A stretch of 46,292 bases of DNA, from positions 1 to 46,292 of the forward strand of contig CAIKGD010000064.1 of the NCBI GenBank assembly GCA_903826865.1, read 5' to 3'. Shown piece after piece: positions 17,425 through 26,212 of this stretch. This DNA comes from an uncultured Verrucomicrobiota bacterium. Its GTDB lineage: Bacteria; Verrucomicrobiota; Kiritimatiellia; Kiritimatiellales; Tichowtungiaceae. Below the pieces are notes generated by a model. That model searched no databases. It saw nothing but the letters and a program-made list of their open reading frames with translations, and had not been told where the DNA came from. The translations under genes were made by a program, and so were the position numbers. How positions within the stretch are numbered: position 1 is the first letter of the stretch; each line of letters begins with the position of its first letter.

Positions 17425-20400
17425 ATGGGAAAGACAATAGTTTTTGGTCTATGTATTGCAGTTGCGGGACTGCCTCCCGTAATGCCGGTTTACAGCAGCA
17501 ATCTGATTGTCCATGGAGAAGCCGCGAGTAACGGACTGAATGTTGTTATACATACACCGGACGAGTTTACAAATCGCGTCGAGATTTTCGCCTGTTCTGA
17601 TCTCATTTCCGGCGACTGGCGCGTTGCAGCTGAAAATCTGCGTCTGGTCGGCGGCAATCCAGCCCGATGGTATACAGAAGTTGATGATACCGGTTTTTTT
17701 ATGGCTGAAAACATGGACATAGACAGCGATGGCGACGGGCTGTCAGATGCACGTGAAAAATATGTTCATAAAACAGATCCGTTGGTATCTGACAGTGACC
17801 GCGACAGGATGCCGGACCGGTGGGAAGTTCAGCATGCACTTAATCCTCTGAGCGACGCAGACGCTACAGCTGATCGGGATGGCGACGGGATGAATAATCT
17901 GGAAGAATATCAGACAAGTCCGGACTTATCTTCATCTGATCTGGACGGTGATGGATTTATTGATGCTTACGACCGGAATCCTGACGCGTTTGACTATCCA
18001 GTGGGCGGAGAAAGCATATTTAACATGGTCGCATCGACATGGTCTATAGGTTATGCGTATGCATTTGGGTTCAGTTTGCATGGAGAACAGCTGTTGACCT
18101 TGCGTTGGAGTGATGATTTCTTTTTCCCGCCGCATCCCGATCATCATAATGGTGGATTTTGTACCGCAGGTTCTTCCAGTCTTGAGTGGGTTGGTAAAGG
18201 GTTGCCCGATGACGGTTTCTTTTTTTACCGATTCAAGGATTATTATTGGTGGCACTTGGATTTATTCTGGTCGTCATGGAAGCCCTCATTACACCCCAGC
18301 TTCCACGGGCTGGAGCTTTATGAATATGACAGGTACTTTAGTGATCCCGACAGAGGAGCTGCGGACGCTGTGGCCGAGGCCATGGCGGAATATGTGTTTA
18401 ATAACCCTTCATTTCTTAGCGATATTCATGCCCCGACAAACGGTTCCGGCCACGTTCATTTACTGGGGGGAAGCGATGATGGTTCTCAGCGTTGTGTGAT
18501 ATTTACTGTTGACCCGTCCAAATCGGCCACTGTGTGTTTTCTGGAAAGTTCCGGAAAGATGAAAGCGGTAGACTATGCGGTCTCCACGTATGACGGATAT
18601 TCACCAGGTACCGGTTTACCGTCATCTCAGACAGCCAGATTTAAATTTATTTTCAATCAGCCGGTCACAAACAAAACAATCAAGTGGCTAACGTACAATT
18701 ATGATTATGACGTAGCATGTCACGTGAATTTTGCCATTCACCGGTGCGAAGTGAACGGGATAGAAAGTGAATTGTTTGGTCTTAACTCATCTGAAATGAT
18801 CGTACCGACTGTGGATTTGAACGGAGATTTTGACTCGGATGGTGATGTAGATGCGGACGACACCATTTTGCGCGCCTCTGCAGATGCAAGTTTACGGGTC
18901 GTTCAATCAGGTCGGGCAAGCGAAACGCCCGGAAACGGAGTCGTGTCTGTAACTGTCGGCTCCAATGTGATTGAACCCATCGTGCCTGAAAGCGTACTGA
19001 GGATTAAATTTTCAGGCGTTGAACCGGGGGAACTCTTCCGTCTTTGGAGCACAACCAATATAATCCCGGAAGAACCGCCGGCGCAGGGGGTAATCGGCGG
19101 GGGCGGGGGCCGGGTTGAACGGATTGCCGATCCTCCGTTACTCATCAGCACCGAAGAAGGATTCGACTACGCATGGCCGGTTAAAAACATCTCGCCGCTT
19201 ATGCAAGGGCGCGACTATATTTGCAGATACACTTACACGCCGGAATTTCCGAAAACGCTTTATCTTGAATGCGTTTCCTGCGGTGCAACTAACGATGGCC
19301 GGGCAAAAATTGAACTTATCTATGAATACAACGGGGAAGAAATCTGCTCTGCCGCCTTGCCGATCACCGTGATCCGCTCCAAGCTTATACCCGACTGGAA
19401 CCATGATCGGATGATCGATGCGGACGATCAAAATCAGAGCACAAACAACGCCCCGTTCCGGTTCTGGATCAATGACGACAATGACAATGGAGATATATCC
19501 GAAGGGAACAGTGATGTGCCCGGTCAAGGCGGCGGGTGGCTTGATAATGCCAATTACAAGGACGGTAAGGTGAATGGACGCAGCGATCTGCTGGACTTTT
19601 TTCCAGTCTGGCTCGATATAAAATTGGCGCTGAACAACTATCCGGTTACCAATGGTGCCGTTTACAAATTGAGACAGGCTGACGAAGCTCTGCGATTTGT
19701 CTATACCGACCTGACCCGCGCTCATGCCGGAGATTACCTTGTCGTCAGCAATAGCACATGCGGTGTTGCATTCAGCCAAAACGCCTGCGAAGCCGATACC
19801 GTCAAGATTGACTCGTCGGGGGTAACGCTTAACACCAACTTCCTGAACCGGATTGTTGCCGACCCCGACAAAGGCGTCCTGATGATGGAGGCGATAGCTC
19901 CGTCAACTTCGCCGCTGATACTCGAAATCTGGCAAAATGACAGCAAAGTCTGGGAGACCAGCCTTGCCCTGAGCTTTTCGGGTGTTGAGGCCATGTATCG
20001 TAAAGTGAACCTGCGGAATATGGAGAATCCGGGCATTTTAACCGAACCGGCTAATAATCCTGACGCTTCCAGCAACGGCAAGAATCTTGTCTTCCTGCAT
20101 GGTTACCAGCCGGATGTTGGTGACAGTGGCGATATGTCCACCTGGTTGGCGGAAATGTTTAAGCGGTTCTATCAGTCGGGATCAAAGGCAATGTTTCACG
20201 GGATTTTGTGGTATTCCAATCAGGGCGATCCGATGGATTACCAGAAGAATGTCACCAACGCTTTTCAAACGGCACCGGTATTGAAGAGTTACGTTGACGG
20301 ACTCAGCGGGCCTGTGATCGCAGCGGCGCACAGTCTCGGGAACATGGTGGTGTCGAGCGCTATCGTCGATCAAAATATGACGGTGTCCAGGTACATGATG

Positions 20401-21267
20401 TGCGACGCGGCGGTGGCTTCAGAGGCCTATGATGCAACCATGCTGCAGGATGACCGATTAGTTAATGAATGGTGGGCCGACTACAGCAGCCGGACCTGGG
20501 CAGCCAACTGGTATCAGCTTTTTTCAGAAACCGGTGATTCCCGTGAGAGTCTTACATGGAAAGATCGGTTCGCCGATATCGGCACTAGCACCGAGACTTG
20601 GAATTTTTATTCCACTGGGGATGAAGTGTTCGCTTTGACACCAAATCAGGGATTGTTTGCCGGCACCATAGGCGTTGATGCGGACTGGCGTTTCATCATT
20701 CCTGTCGGAGTGGATGTTAACGTCAACTTTGGCAGGCATTCGTGGCAGAAGCAGGAATTGTTTAAAGGTTGTCGTTACTCCGATGGATGGACAAGCTTTG
20801 GCGGAACAAGTTATGCCGGTTGGGGCTTTGAATCAGACTTGCAGTTAACCATCTGGCATGGGCTGCCCGCGCTTGTATTGGTTCAAACATATACTAATGC
20901 CGCCGGAGCAAATATGGCAACAGATGAACAATTGCGCAGTTATCCCGTTTTTGAACATGACCCGGACTGGCTGACAAGTACCGGTGTACTTTCTCTCGCT
21001 CAGATTAATGAAATACTTTGCATGGGCATTCCATCCCTCACACCTTCGATTGGTAAGACGCAAATCAAAATGAGCATCATTCCGGCCGAAAAACAATTTA
21101 ACTTAAATAGTGAGAATGCTAATGAAGTTAATTTTAAACCGAATAGTTGGCCAACAAGACCTCGTCCGGACTTGCAGAACTGGCTTCACAATGACATGAA
21201 GGATGTAGCGTATTTCTATAGCTACAAACTGTTCGACAGAATTGCTTACATTGGAGGTATAAAATGA
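17425..21267 (+). CDS. Large secreted protein with TSP3-like calcium repeats and lipase-like alpha/beta-hydrolase domain
   Basis: The ATG at 17425 follows GGAGG by 4 bases and begins a signal peptide (MGKTIVFGLCIAVAGLPPVMPVYS); the frame is open from GTG 17410. Residues about 100-190 hold Asp-rich thrombospondin-type-3-like calcium repeats (DIDSDGDGLSDAREK, DSDRDRMPDRWE, DRDGDGMNNLEEY, DLDGDGFIDAYDRN). Two more EF-hand/dockerin-like loops occur near residues 475 (DFDSDGDVDADD) and 660 (DWNHDRMIDADD). The last third looks like an alpha/beta hydrolase: LVFLHGY, a nucleophile elbow AHSLGN (Ser near 970), GDEVF (Asp near 1066) and RHSW (His near 1105). Substrate is unknown. It ends in an ATGA overlap with the next gene. 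Confidence 0.75.
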   Translation: MGKTIVFGLCIAVAGLPPVMPVYSSNLIVHGEAASNGLNVVIHTPDEFTNRVEIFACSDLISGDWRVAAENLRLVGGNPARWYTEVDDTGFFMAENMDIDSDGDGLSDAREKYVHKTDPLVSDSDRDRMPDRWEVQHALNPLSDADATADRDGDGMNNLEEYQTSPDLSSSDLDGDGFIDAYDRNPDAFDYPVGGESIFNMVASTWSIGYAYAFGFSLHGEQLLTLRWSDDFFFPPHPDHHNGGFCTAGSSSLEWVGKGLPDDGFFFYRFKDYYWWHLDLFWSSWKPSLHPSFHGLELYEYDRYFSDPDRGAADAVAEAMAEYVFNNPSFLSDIHAPTNGSGHVHLLGGSDDGSQRCVIFTVDPSKSATVCFLESSGKMKAVDYAVSTYDGYSPGTGLPSSQTARFKFIFNQPVTNKTIKWLTYNYDYDVACHVNFAIHRCEVNGIESELFGLNSSEMIVPTVDLNGDFDSDGDVDADDTILRASADASLRVVQSGRASETPGNGVVSVTVGSNVIEPIVPESVLRIKFSGVEPGELFRLWSTTNIIPEEPPAQGVIGGGGGRVERIADPPLLISTEEGFDYAWPVKNISPLMQGRDYICRYTYTPEFPKTLYLECVSCGATNDGRAKIELIYEYNGEEICSAALPITVIRSKLIPDWNHDRMIDADDQNQSTNNAPFRFWINDDNDNGDISEGNSDVPGQGGGWLDNANYKDGKVNGRSDLLDFFPVWLDIKLALNNYPVTNGAVYKLRQADEALRFVYTDLTRAHAGDYLVVSNSTCGVAFSQNACEADTVKIDSSGVTLNTNFLNRIVADPDKGVLMMEAIAPSTSPLILEIWQNDSKVWETSLALSFSGVEAMYRKVNLRNMENPGILTEPANNPDASSNGKNLVFLHGYQPDVGDSGDMSTWLAEMFKRFYQSGSKAMFHGILWYSNQGDPMDYQKNVTNAFQTAPVLKSYVDGLSGPVIAAAHSLGNMVVSSAIVDQNMTVSRYMMCDAAVASEAYDATMLQDDRLVNEWWADYSSRTWAANWYQLFSETGDSRESLTWKDRFADIGTSTETWNFYSTGDEVFALTPNQGLFAGTIGVDADWRFIIPVGVDVNVNFGRHSWQKQELFKGCRYSDGWTSFGGTSYAGWGFESDLQLTIWHGLPALVLVQTYTNAAGANMATDEQLRSYPVFEHDPDWLTSTGVLSLAQINEILCMGIPSLTPSIGKTQIKMSIIPAEKQFNLNSENANEVNFKPNSWPTRPRPDLQNWLHNDMKDVAYFYSYKLFDRIAYIGGIK

Positions 21268-22256
21268 TTCAGCGTATCTTGGGCTTAATGTTATTGATGA
21301 CTTCGGTTGCAGTTGCTCAGAAAGGTATTCCATCCACGATAACATTCATCGTAAAGAATGATTTAGGACAGCCAGCAACGAATGCTGCAGTTGAAGGAGG
21401 ATTCCTCGATTTTAGTCAGTCTGGCGCACGAGATCGCTTCAAAGGAATGACAGATACAAATGGTATTTATGTAGCCGAAGGTAATGCAGTACTTGGCGTT
21501 TGCGCTGGTTTTAGTTCCTTCGGGTTTGTTTATCCAACGGAGATAAAGAAAAACATTGAGTACAAGCGCAAGCAGGACGGGCAAGGCTATGAACGTATTG
21601 ACCACTGGGATGTCGAAATTCCCGTCTTGTTAAAACGGATCAGGAATCAGATTCCGATGTTTATGAAAGGAGTTGAAAATCCGTATGTTTCCGCCTTTGA
21701 GGGTGTCGGCAAATACTGCCTAGGGAAAACATCAAGTTATGACTTTGTAAAGGGGTCTTTCCTTCCGCCACACGGTAATGGTGAGGTGGCTGATTTAGAC
21801 TTTAAGTGGTGGATGGCAATCTACACGAAAAATAAAGCTGGCCGAGCTATTGACTACGATACGCTTTGCGAAGTCCGACTGACTAATGTTGTGGACGGTA
21901 TTTGCAGGGGGACGCCAGATGGAGACGAGGATGGTCAGGTTGGAAGCGCTTACTTCTCGGATTATAATGCGCCAGTAGAAGGGTATACCAATACCATTTC
22001 GTTTTATGACAATGTCCGCGGCACGAAAGCCGACAGCAATGATGACCGCCATTATCTTTATTACTTTCGAATTCGGACACAGACCAACGCAGCAGGTCAG
22101 GTGACGAACGCACTGTATGGCAAAATATACGGCCAAATTAACGGCCGCTTTACCTACTACCTGAACCCGACGCCGAACGATCGGAATGTGGAATTCGCTC
22201 CGAAGCAGAATCTCTTCAAGAAGCTCCCTCCGCAAAAAGAGGTTCGGAAGCCGTAA
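21264..22256 (+). CDS. Secreted protein of unknown function, partner of the upstream lipase-like protein
   Basis: The 330-aa product has a signal peptide (MIQRILGLMLLMTSVAVAQ) and then an N-terminal beta-rich segment (TITFIVKNDLGQPATNAAV ... TDTNGIYV, about residues 25-75) that looks like a carboxypeptidase-regulatory or Ig-like domain. The rest is rich in Tyr, Asn and Gly and matches no family I recognise. The ATGA overlap with the 1280-aa gene upstream argues for co-expression and perhaps a physical complex outside the inner membrane. GGAGG lies 7 bases before the start. Confidence 0.6.
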   Translation: MIQRILGLMLLMTSVAVAQKGIPSTITFIVKNDLGQPATNAAVEGGFLDFSQSGARDRFKGMTDTNGIYVAEGNAVLGVCAGFSSFGFVYPTEIKKNIEYKRKQDGQGYERIDHWDVEIPVLLKRIRNQIPMFMKGVENPYVSAFEGVGKYCLGKTSSYDFVKGSFLPPHGNGEVADLDFKWWMAIYTKNKAGRAIDYDTLCEVRLTNVVDGICRGTPDGDEDGQVGSAYFSDYNAPVEGYTNTISFYDNVRGTKADSNDDRHYLYYFRIRTQTNAAGQVTNALYGKIYGQINGRFTYYLNPTPNDRNVEFAPKQNLFKKLPPQKEVRKP

Positions 22257-22389
22257 CGCTGTTGAAAGACAGGTCGGCCTGTGCGGAGCTCTTTTGTGAT
22301 GGGCAGCCTTTGCAAGGTTTCCGGTTGCAGTGTACAGTGCCGGTAATTGACACCTCAGACCCTGTGACGGTGCAGGCGGTGCAGTAAAC

Positions 22390-23508
22390 GTGAAAATCAT
22401 TTTTAAAATTCTGGCCGCGTTGTTTTTATGCGGGATCGCGCAGGGTGCGGAGCCGGTGCCGATCGATTTTTTCTACGAGCCCGGCTGCCGGGAGTGTGAG
22501 AAAATTCAGACAGAACTTCTTCCGGAGATCGGGACGCGCTTTCCGGGAGCCTGCACCATTCAATCGCACGATATCGGTATAGAGACCAACTTCCTGTATC
22601 TGCTGCAGCTGGAGCACGGGTTGGGTTATACGAGTCCGGAGCGGGCGTACCTGATTGTCAACAGGCAGTACATTTTCGGATCGTCGCCATCGCACGAAGA
22701 ATTCTTCGCGGTAATTTCAAACGTGCTGAAACAGGGGGTTGTCCGTCCGGTGCCGGAAAAGGTTTCGCCGGACGTAGCGGGGAAACGATTCGGCGGATTT
22801 ACATTCCCGGCTGTGGTCGCAGCCGGACTGATTGACGGAATCAATCCCTGTGCGATTTCAACGCTGGTATTTTTCATGAGCCTGCTGGCCGTTTCCAAGG
22901 TTCGGAACCGGCAGTTGATCCTGCTGGGAGTTTCGTTCTGTCTGGCTTCGTTTCTGACTTATCTCGCGCTGGGATTCGGACTGTTTCGCATCCTTCATCT
23001 GTTTTCGGGTTTCACCTTGCTGCGGAGCGTGGTGGAGAAGGGAATGGCGGCGGTTCTGCTGATTCTGGCAGCTTTGTCCACGCGTGACGCCATCCGCTTC
23101 CGGAGAACCGGCCGCGCCGCCGATGTAACGCTTCAGCTGTCAGCCGGTATGAAAAAGCGGATTCACGATGTAATGCACCGGGGGCTGGGGAGCACGAGCA
23201 TCGTCTCGGGCGGACTGTTGATCGGTTTCGCGGTAACGGTGCTGGAGAGCGTTTGTACCGGACAGGTCTATGTGCCGGCACTGGTTCTGATTCTGAAAGA
23301 AAGCGCCTTTTCAGAGCCCCGGGCGTGGCTGCTTCTGCTACTGTATAATATACTGTTCGTTTTGCCGCTGGTCGTTGTTTTTATCGCGGTTTACTTCGGC
23401 CTCCGGACGGAAACCCTGCTCGCCTGGAGCCGCCGGAACGTAGTGGTCTCCAAGCTTCTGCTAGGACTTTTCTTCGTCTTGATGGCGCTGTTTATCGTTT
23501 TTGGATAA
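22390..23508 (+). CDS. Thioredoxin-like/CcdA-like membrane fusion protein
   Basis: The 372-aa product joins a signal peptide (1-20), a thioredoxin-like domain with CXXC at C33-C36 (FFYEPGCRECEKIQ) and about six transmembrane segments (from residue 140 on) of the CcdA/DsbD type. The membrane part has the paired cysteines expected for transmembrane electron transfer: C154 in DGINPCAIS and C289 in ESVCTGQVY. It probably carries reducing equivalents across the inner membrane to an extracytoplasmic thiol. It starts at a GTG with a weak ribosome-binding site and ends 4 bases from the convergent ugd stop. Confidence 0.75.
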   Translation: MKIIFKILAALFLCGIAQGAEPVPIDFFYEPGCRECEKIQTELLPEIGTRFPGACTIQSHDIGIETNFLYLLQLEHGLGYTSPERAYLIVNRQYIFGSSPSHEEFFAVISNVLKQGVVRPVPEKVSPDVAGKRFGGFTFPAVVAAGLIDGINPCAISTLVFFMSLLAVSKVRNRQLILLGVSFCLASFLTYLALGFGLFRILHLFSGFTLLRSVVEKGMAAVLLILAALSTRDAIRFRRTGRAADVTLQLSAGMKKRIHDVMHRGLGSTSIVSGGLLIGFAVTVLESVCTGQVYVPALVLILKESAFSEPRAWLLLLLYNILFVLPLVVVFIAVYFGLRTETLLAWSRRNVVVSKLLLGLFFVLMALFIVFG

Positions 23509-23512
23509 CGGA

Positions 23513-24880
23513 TTAGATGTGCTTCAGCGCGGCTTTGCCGATCGAATAGACGTTGAAGCCGATCTTATGCAGGGCTTTGTGGTCGAGGTGGTTTCGTCCG
23601 TCAAACAGAAACGCGGGCTGAACCATGCCGTCAAAGATTTTCTGGTAGTCGAGCGTCTTGTACTCTTTCCATTCGGTCAGCAGCGCGACGGCATGTGCGC
23701 CTTTGGCCGCCTTGTACGGATCCGGCTCAAAATTGATGCGGTCAATGACGTCGGCCAGATCAATCTTGGCGTGCTCCAGCGCCTGCGGATCGGTGATGAC
23801 CACTTCGGCGTTTTCTTCCAGCAGTTCGCGGGCGATCAGAATCGCCGGGCTTTCGCGCGTATCGCCGGTATCCGCCTTGAAAGCGAAGCCGAACAGCGCG
23901 ATGCGCTTGCCGGCGATCGTGTTGAACATTTCCTTGAGCATACGGGAAACAAAGCGGCGTTCCTGATACTCGTTCATCTTCACCACCTGCCGCCAGTATT
24001 CAGCCACTTCGTGCAGTCCGTAGCTTTCGCAGAGGTAAACGAGGTTCAGGATGTCTTTCTTGAAGCAGGAGCCGCCGAAGCCGACGCTGGCTTTCAGAAA
24101 TTTCGGGCCGATCCGGCTGTCCATACCGATTGCCCGAGCCACTTCGCCGACATCGGCGTCGGTCGCTTCGCACAGCGCGGAAATGCTGTTGATGGAACTG
24201 ACGCGCTGGGCGAGGAACGCATTAGCCGTCAGCTTGGAAAGCTCGCTCGACCAGAGGTTGGTGGTGAGAATTTTTTCTTTCGGAACCCACGCGGCATATA
24301 CATCAACCAGCGCCTTGATCGCTTTCTTGCCTCTGGCTGTCGGATGGCCGCCGATCAGAATGCGGTCAGGATTTTCCAGGTCGGCGATGGCGGTGCCTTC
24401 GGCCAGAAATTCGGGATTCGATAGAACATCGAAGTGAACTCCGTTTTTTCCGCTGTCGAGAATACGCTCCATCGCGGCGGCGGTACGGACGGGCAGCGTG
24501 CTCTTTTCGACCACGATTTTGTCGGAGGTGGAGAGTTCCAGAATGCGGCGGGCGCACTTTTCCCAGTACTGCAGGTCGGCGGCGCAGCCCGCGCCGTGAC
24601 CGAACGTTTTGGTCGGCGTGTTCACGCTCACAAAAATGATATCGGCTTCTTTGATGCCTTTATCCACGTTGGTGGAGAAAAAGAGATTTTTGCCGCGCGC
24701 CGCCTTGACCACTTCGTCGAGACCCGGCTCGTAGATCGGCAGATTATCGGAGTTCCAGGCGTCGATGCGCTTCTGGTTGATGTCCACCACGGTCACTTTG
24801 ACCTTCGGATTTTTTTTGGCGATCATCGCCATCGTTGGCCCGCCGACATAACCCGCGCCGATGCAGAGAATTTTGACCAT
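23513..24880 (-). CDS. ugd: UDP-glucose 6-dehydrogenase, animal-like type
   Basis: The enzyme oxidises UDP-glucose to UDP-glucuronate for surface polysaccharides. The 455-aa product starts [21 protein letters not shown] and shows the Rossmann motif [36 protein letters not shown], the catalytic Cys region [10 protein letters not shown] and [16 protein letters not shown]. Many of these stretches match vertebrate UGDH better than the usual bacterial Ugd as I recall them. The ATG at 24880 has AGGAG upstream; the longer open frame reaches into a repeat (24908-25050) and its extra residues (MEGRLPRRP) are repeat-encoded. UDP-glucuronate could serve glycosyltransferases such as those at 15-17 kb. 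Confidence 0.93.
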   Translation of the reverse strand: MVKILCIGAGYVGGPTMAMIAKKNPKVKVTVVDINQKRIDAWNSDNLPIYEPGLDEVVKAARGKNLFFSTNVDKGIKEADIIFVSVNTPTKTFGHGAGCAADLQYWEKCARRILELSTSDKIVVEKSTLPVRTAAAMERILDSGKNGVHFDVLSNPEFLAEGTAIADLENPDRILIGGHPTARGKKAIKALVDVYAAWVPKEKILTTNLWSSELSKLTANAFLAQRVSSINSISALCEATDADVGEVARAIGMDSRIGPKFLKASVGFGGSCFKKDILNLVYLCESYGLHEVAEYWRQVVKMNEYQERRFVSRMLKEMFNTIAGKRIALFGFAFKADTGDTRESPAILIARELLEENAEVVITDPQALEHAKIDLADVIDRINFEPDPYKAAKGAHAVALLTEWKEYKTLDYQKIFDGMVQPAFLFDGRNHLDHKALHKIGFNVYSIGKAALKHI

Positions 24881-24907
24881 AATCAACTCCTGTAATCTTT
24901 TCGAATC

Positions 24908-25050
24908 TGGAGGGCGCGGTTCCACCCGCGCCATATTTAAATTCGGACGGCGTGGAAGCCGTCCCTCCACCCATCCATCAGGACGAAACTGACAGGATGT
25001 ATAACCGTTTTCCGAACCGCCCGCCAGCCCTTGCTGCCGGAAAGTTCTCT
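24908..25050. repeat. REP/BIME-like repeat, copy A
   Basis: This copy starts with two hairpins facing each other. The left one is GGAGGG, arm CGCGG, loop TTCCAC, arm CCGCG, CC (24909-24932). The right one is its inverted counterpart with stem GGACGGC/GCCGTCC and loop GTGGAA (24945-24968). About 80 bp of conserved tail follows. It is near-identical to copy B at 26213-26356. The copy fills the whole gap between mbpB and ugd, ends at the mbpB stop codon and places hairpins in the ugd 5' leader. Confidence 0.85.
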
Positions 25051-25636
25051 ATGAGCGGGCGAATGCGATCAGCGGTTGAATATCGAATCGGTCTGCGGCG
25101 CGCAGTGCGGCAATGTAGGTTGAGCGGGCATCACTGGCGTTTACAAGATTTTTGCCGCCCCACGTGAACCTTGGCTGATGCAGTACGTTCTCCAGAAGAA
25201 GATCCGCCATCAGGCGCGCATGCCTTCCGTTGCCGTTCGAAAACGGGTGAATGGATACCAGCCGGTGATGCAGACGCGCGGCCATTTCGTCGGGCGGCAT
25301 GGGTTTGGCTTCGATCCATACCGTGACGTCGGCGAAAAGTTTTTTCAGTTCGACCGGAACCTGATGCCACGGCCCGCCGATGTTTTTATCGCTGAGCCGG
25401 AATTTACCGGCCCACTTCCAGACGCTGCCAAACATTTTCCGGTGCAGTTTGCGAATGAACTGTTCATTCAGAATATCTTTCGGACGGGTTGATTCCAGCC
25501 AGCCCAGCGCCTCCAGAATATTGTCCAGTTCCCAGCGGTCGAGTTCGCTTCGCGAGGTGATGTGTGTCAGCTTGAGTCCTTCAATCTCATCGGGATCAAG
25601 CGGTGTGGCTCCGTCAGGATAATCAAAGTTAATCAT
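25049..25636 (-). CDS. mbpB: Fic family protein, mobile mystery protein B
   Basis: The 195-aa product is a Fic-fold protein with a full active-site motif HPFSNGNGRHAR (residues 130-141), the motif that catalyses transfer of AMP or a similar nucleotide group to protein hydroxyls. The N-terminus (INFDYPDGATPLDPDE) and the WKWAGKFR segment are typical of mobile mystery protein B. The ATG at 25636 lies 6 bases after GGAG in the tail of mbpA; a TTG at 25648 is an alternative. With mbpA it forms a two-gene module known from mobile and plasmid settings. Toxin activity is inferred. Its TAG touches repeat A. Confidence 0.88.
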   Translation of the reverse strand: MINFDYPDGATPLDPDEIEGLKLTHITSRSELDRWELDNILEALGWLESTRPKDILNEQFIRKLHRKMFGSVWKWAGKFRLSDKNIGGPWHQVPVELKKLFADVTVWIEAKPMPPDEMAARLHHRLVSIHPFSNGNGRHARLMADLLLENVLHQPRFTWGGKNLVNASDARSTYIAALRAADRFDIQPLIAFARS

Positions 25637-25638
25637 GT

Positions 25639-26091
25639 TCAGCTCCAAAGCGCGGTTGGATTCTCGATCAGCTTTTCGACGGTTTCCTCAAAAACCTTCC
25701 GGTTTTCCTCTTCGCTGAGGGCCTGATCTTCAAGACCCATCGTTTGGGAAACCTGCGAAAGACGCTTGGAGGCAACTTGCCCGGCCTGCTTGCGCAGGGT
25801 TGTCTCCAAATCGGTTTTCGGAACAAACCCGTAAACGAAAACGCAGTCCAATCCTTCGGCGACCCGGCGCATGGTTTTCAGCGTGACCGCGCCGGAGAAT
25901 TCGCCCTTCTCAACGACCGCAATCCGCTGCTGAGTCATTCCTGTACGCCCGGCCAGCTGCTTGGCGCTCATACCCAACGCATCGCGAATTGCACGAATCC
26001 AGCCTTTTTTAGGGGTTTTAACCTCTAAAAGTGCGCTGAATTGAGACAATTTCGCCCCAAGTTGCTCTCGGACAAGGTTTTTATTTTTCAT
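25639..26091 (-). CDS. mbpA: XRE-type HTH regulator, mobile mystery protein A
   Basis: The 150-aa product has an N-terminal helix, then a helix-turn-helix of the Cro/CI type (about residues 30-85; WIRAIRDALGMSAKQLAGRTGMTQQRIAVVEKGE) and a C-terminal extension with FVYGFVPKTDLETTLRKQA, the layout of mobile mystery protein A. It is the likely antitoxin or autoregulator for the Fic protein downstream. AAGGAGG precedes the ATG by 5 bases. Three phased operator-like palindromes lie directly upstream (26118-26197). A classic Fic-inhibitory motif was not found in it, so inhibition may be transcriptional or use another contact. Confidence 0.85.
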   Translation of the reverse strand: MKNKNLVREQLGAKLSQFSALLEVKTPKKGWIRAIRDALGMSAKQLAGRTGMTQQRIAVVEKGEFSGAVTLKTMRRVAEGLDCVFVYGFVPKTDLETTLRKQAGQVASKRLSQVSQTMGLEDQALSEEENRKVFEETVEKLIENPTALWS

Positions 26092-26117
26092 ACCGGCCTC
26101 CTTAAAACAGATAATTT

Positions 26118-26197
26118 ACAACATATAGATTGTTTAAATTCAAATAAAAACAATAAATAGATTGTAAAAATATGGATTAAAACAATTTATAAGTTGT
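26118..26197. promoter_or_regulatory. Three phased 16-bp operator-like sites upstream of mbpA
   Basis: Three imperfect palindromes of identical length occur at 26118-26133 (ACAACATATAGATTGT), 26150-26165 (ACAATAAATAGATTGT) and 26182-26197 (ACAATTTATAAGTTGT). The start-to-start distance is exactly 32 bp both times, about three helical turns, so the sites face the same side of the DNA. The outer ACAA...TTGT arms are invariant while the intervening DNA differs. The array fills the AT-rich mbpA promoter and ends at repeat B, as expected for autoregulation by MbpA. Confidence 0.72.
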
Positions 26198-26212
26198 TAA
26201 TCGTATTTGTTT

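Noticed and set aside
23501-24424. Plus-strand open frame opposite ugd
   Set aside because: ugd is unmistakable on the minus strand; the antisense product has no recognisable features.
24881-24970. 30-residue N-terminal extension of ugd
   Set aside because: The residues are encoded by the REP-like repeat and its edge; homology and AGGAG point to the ATG at 24880.
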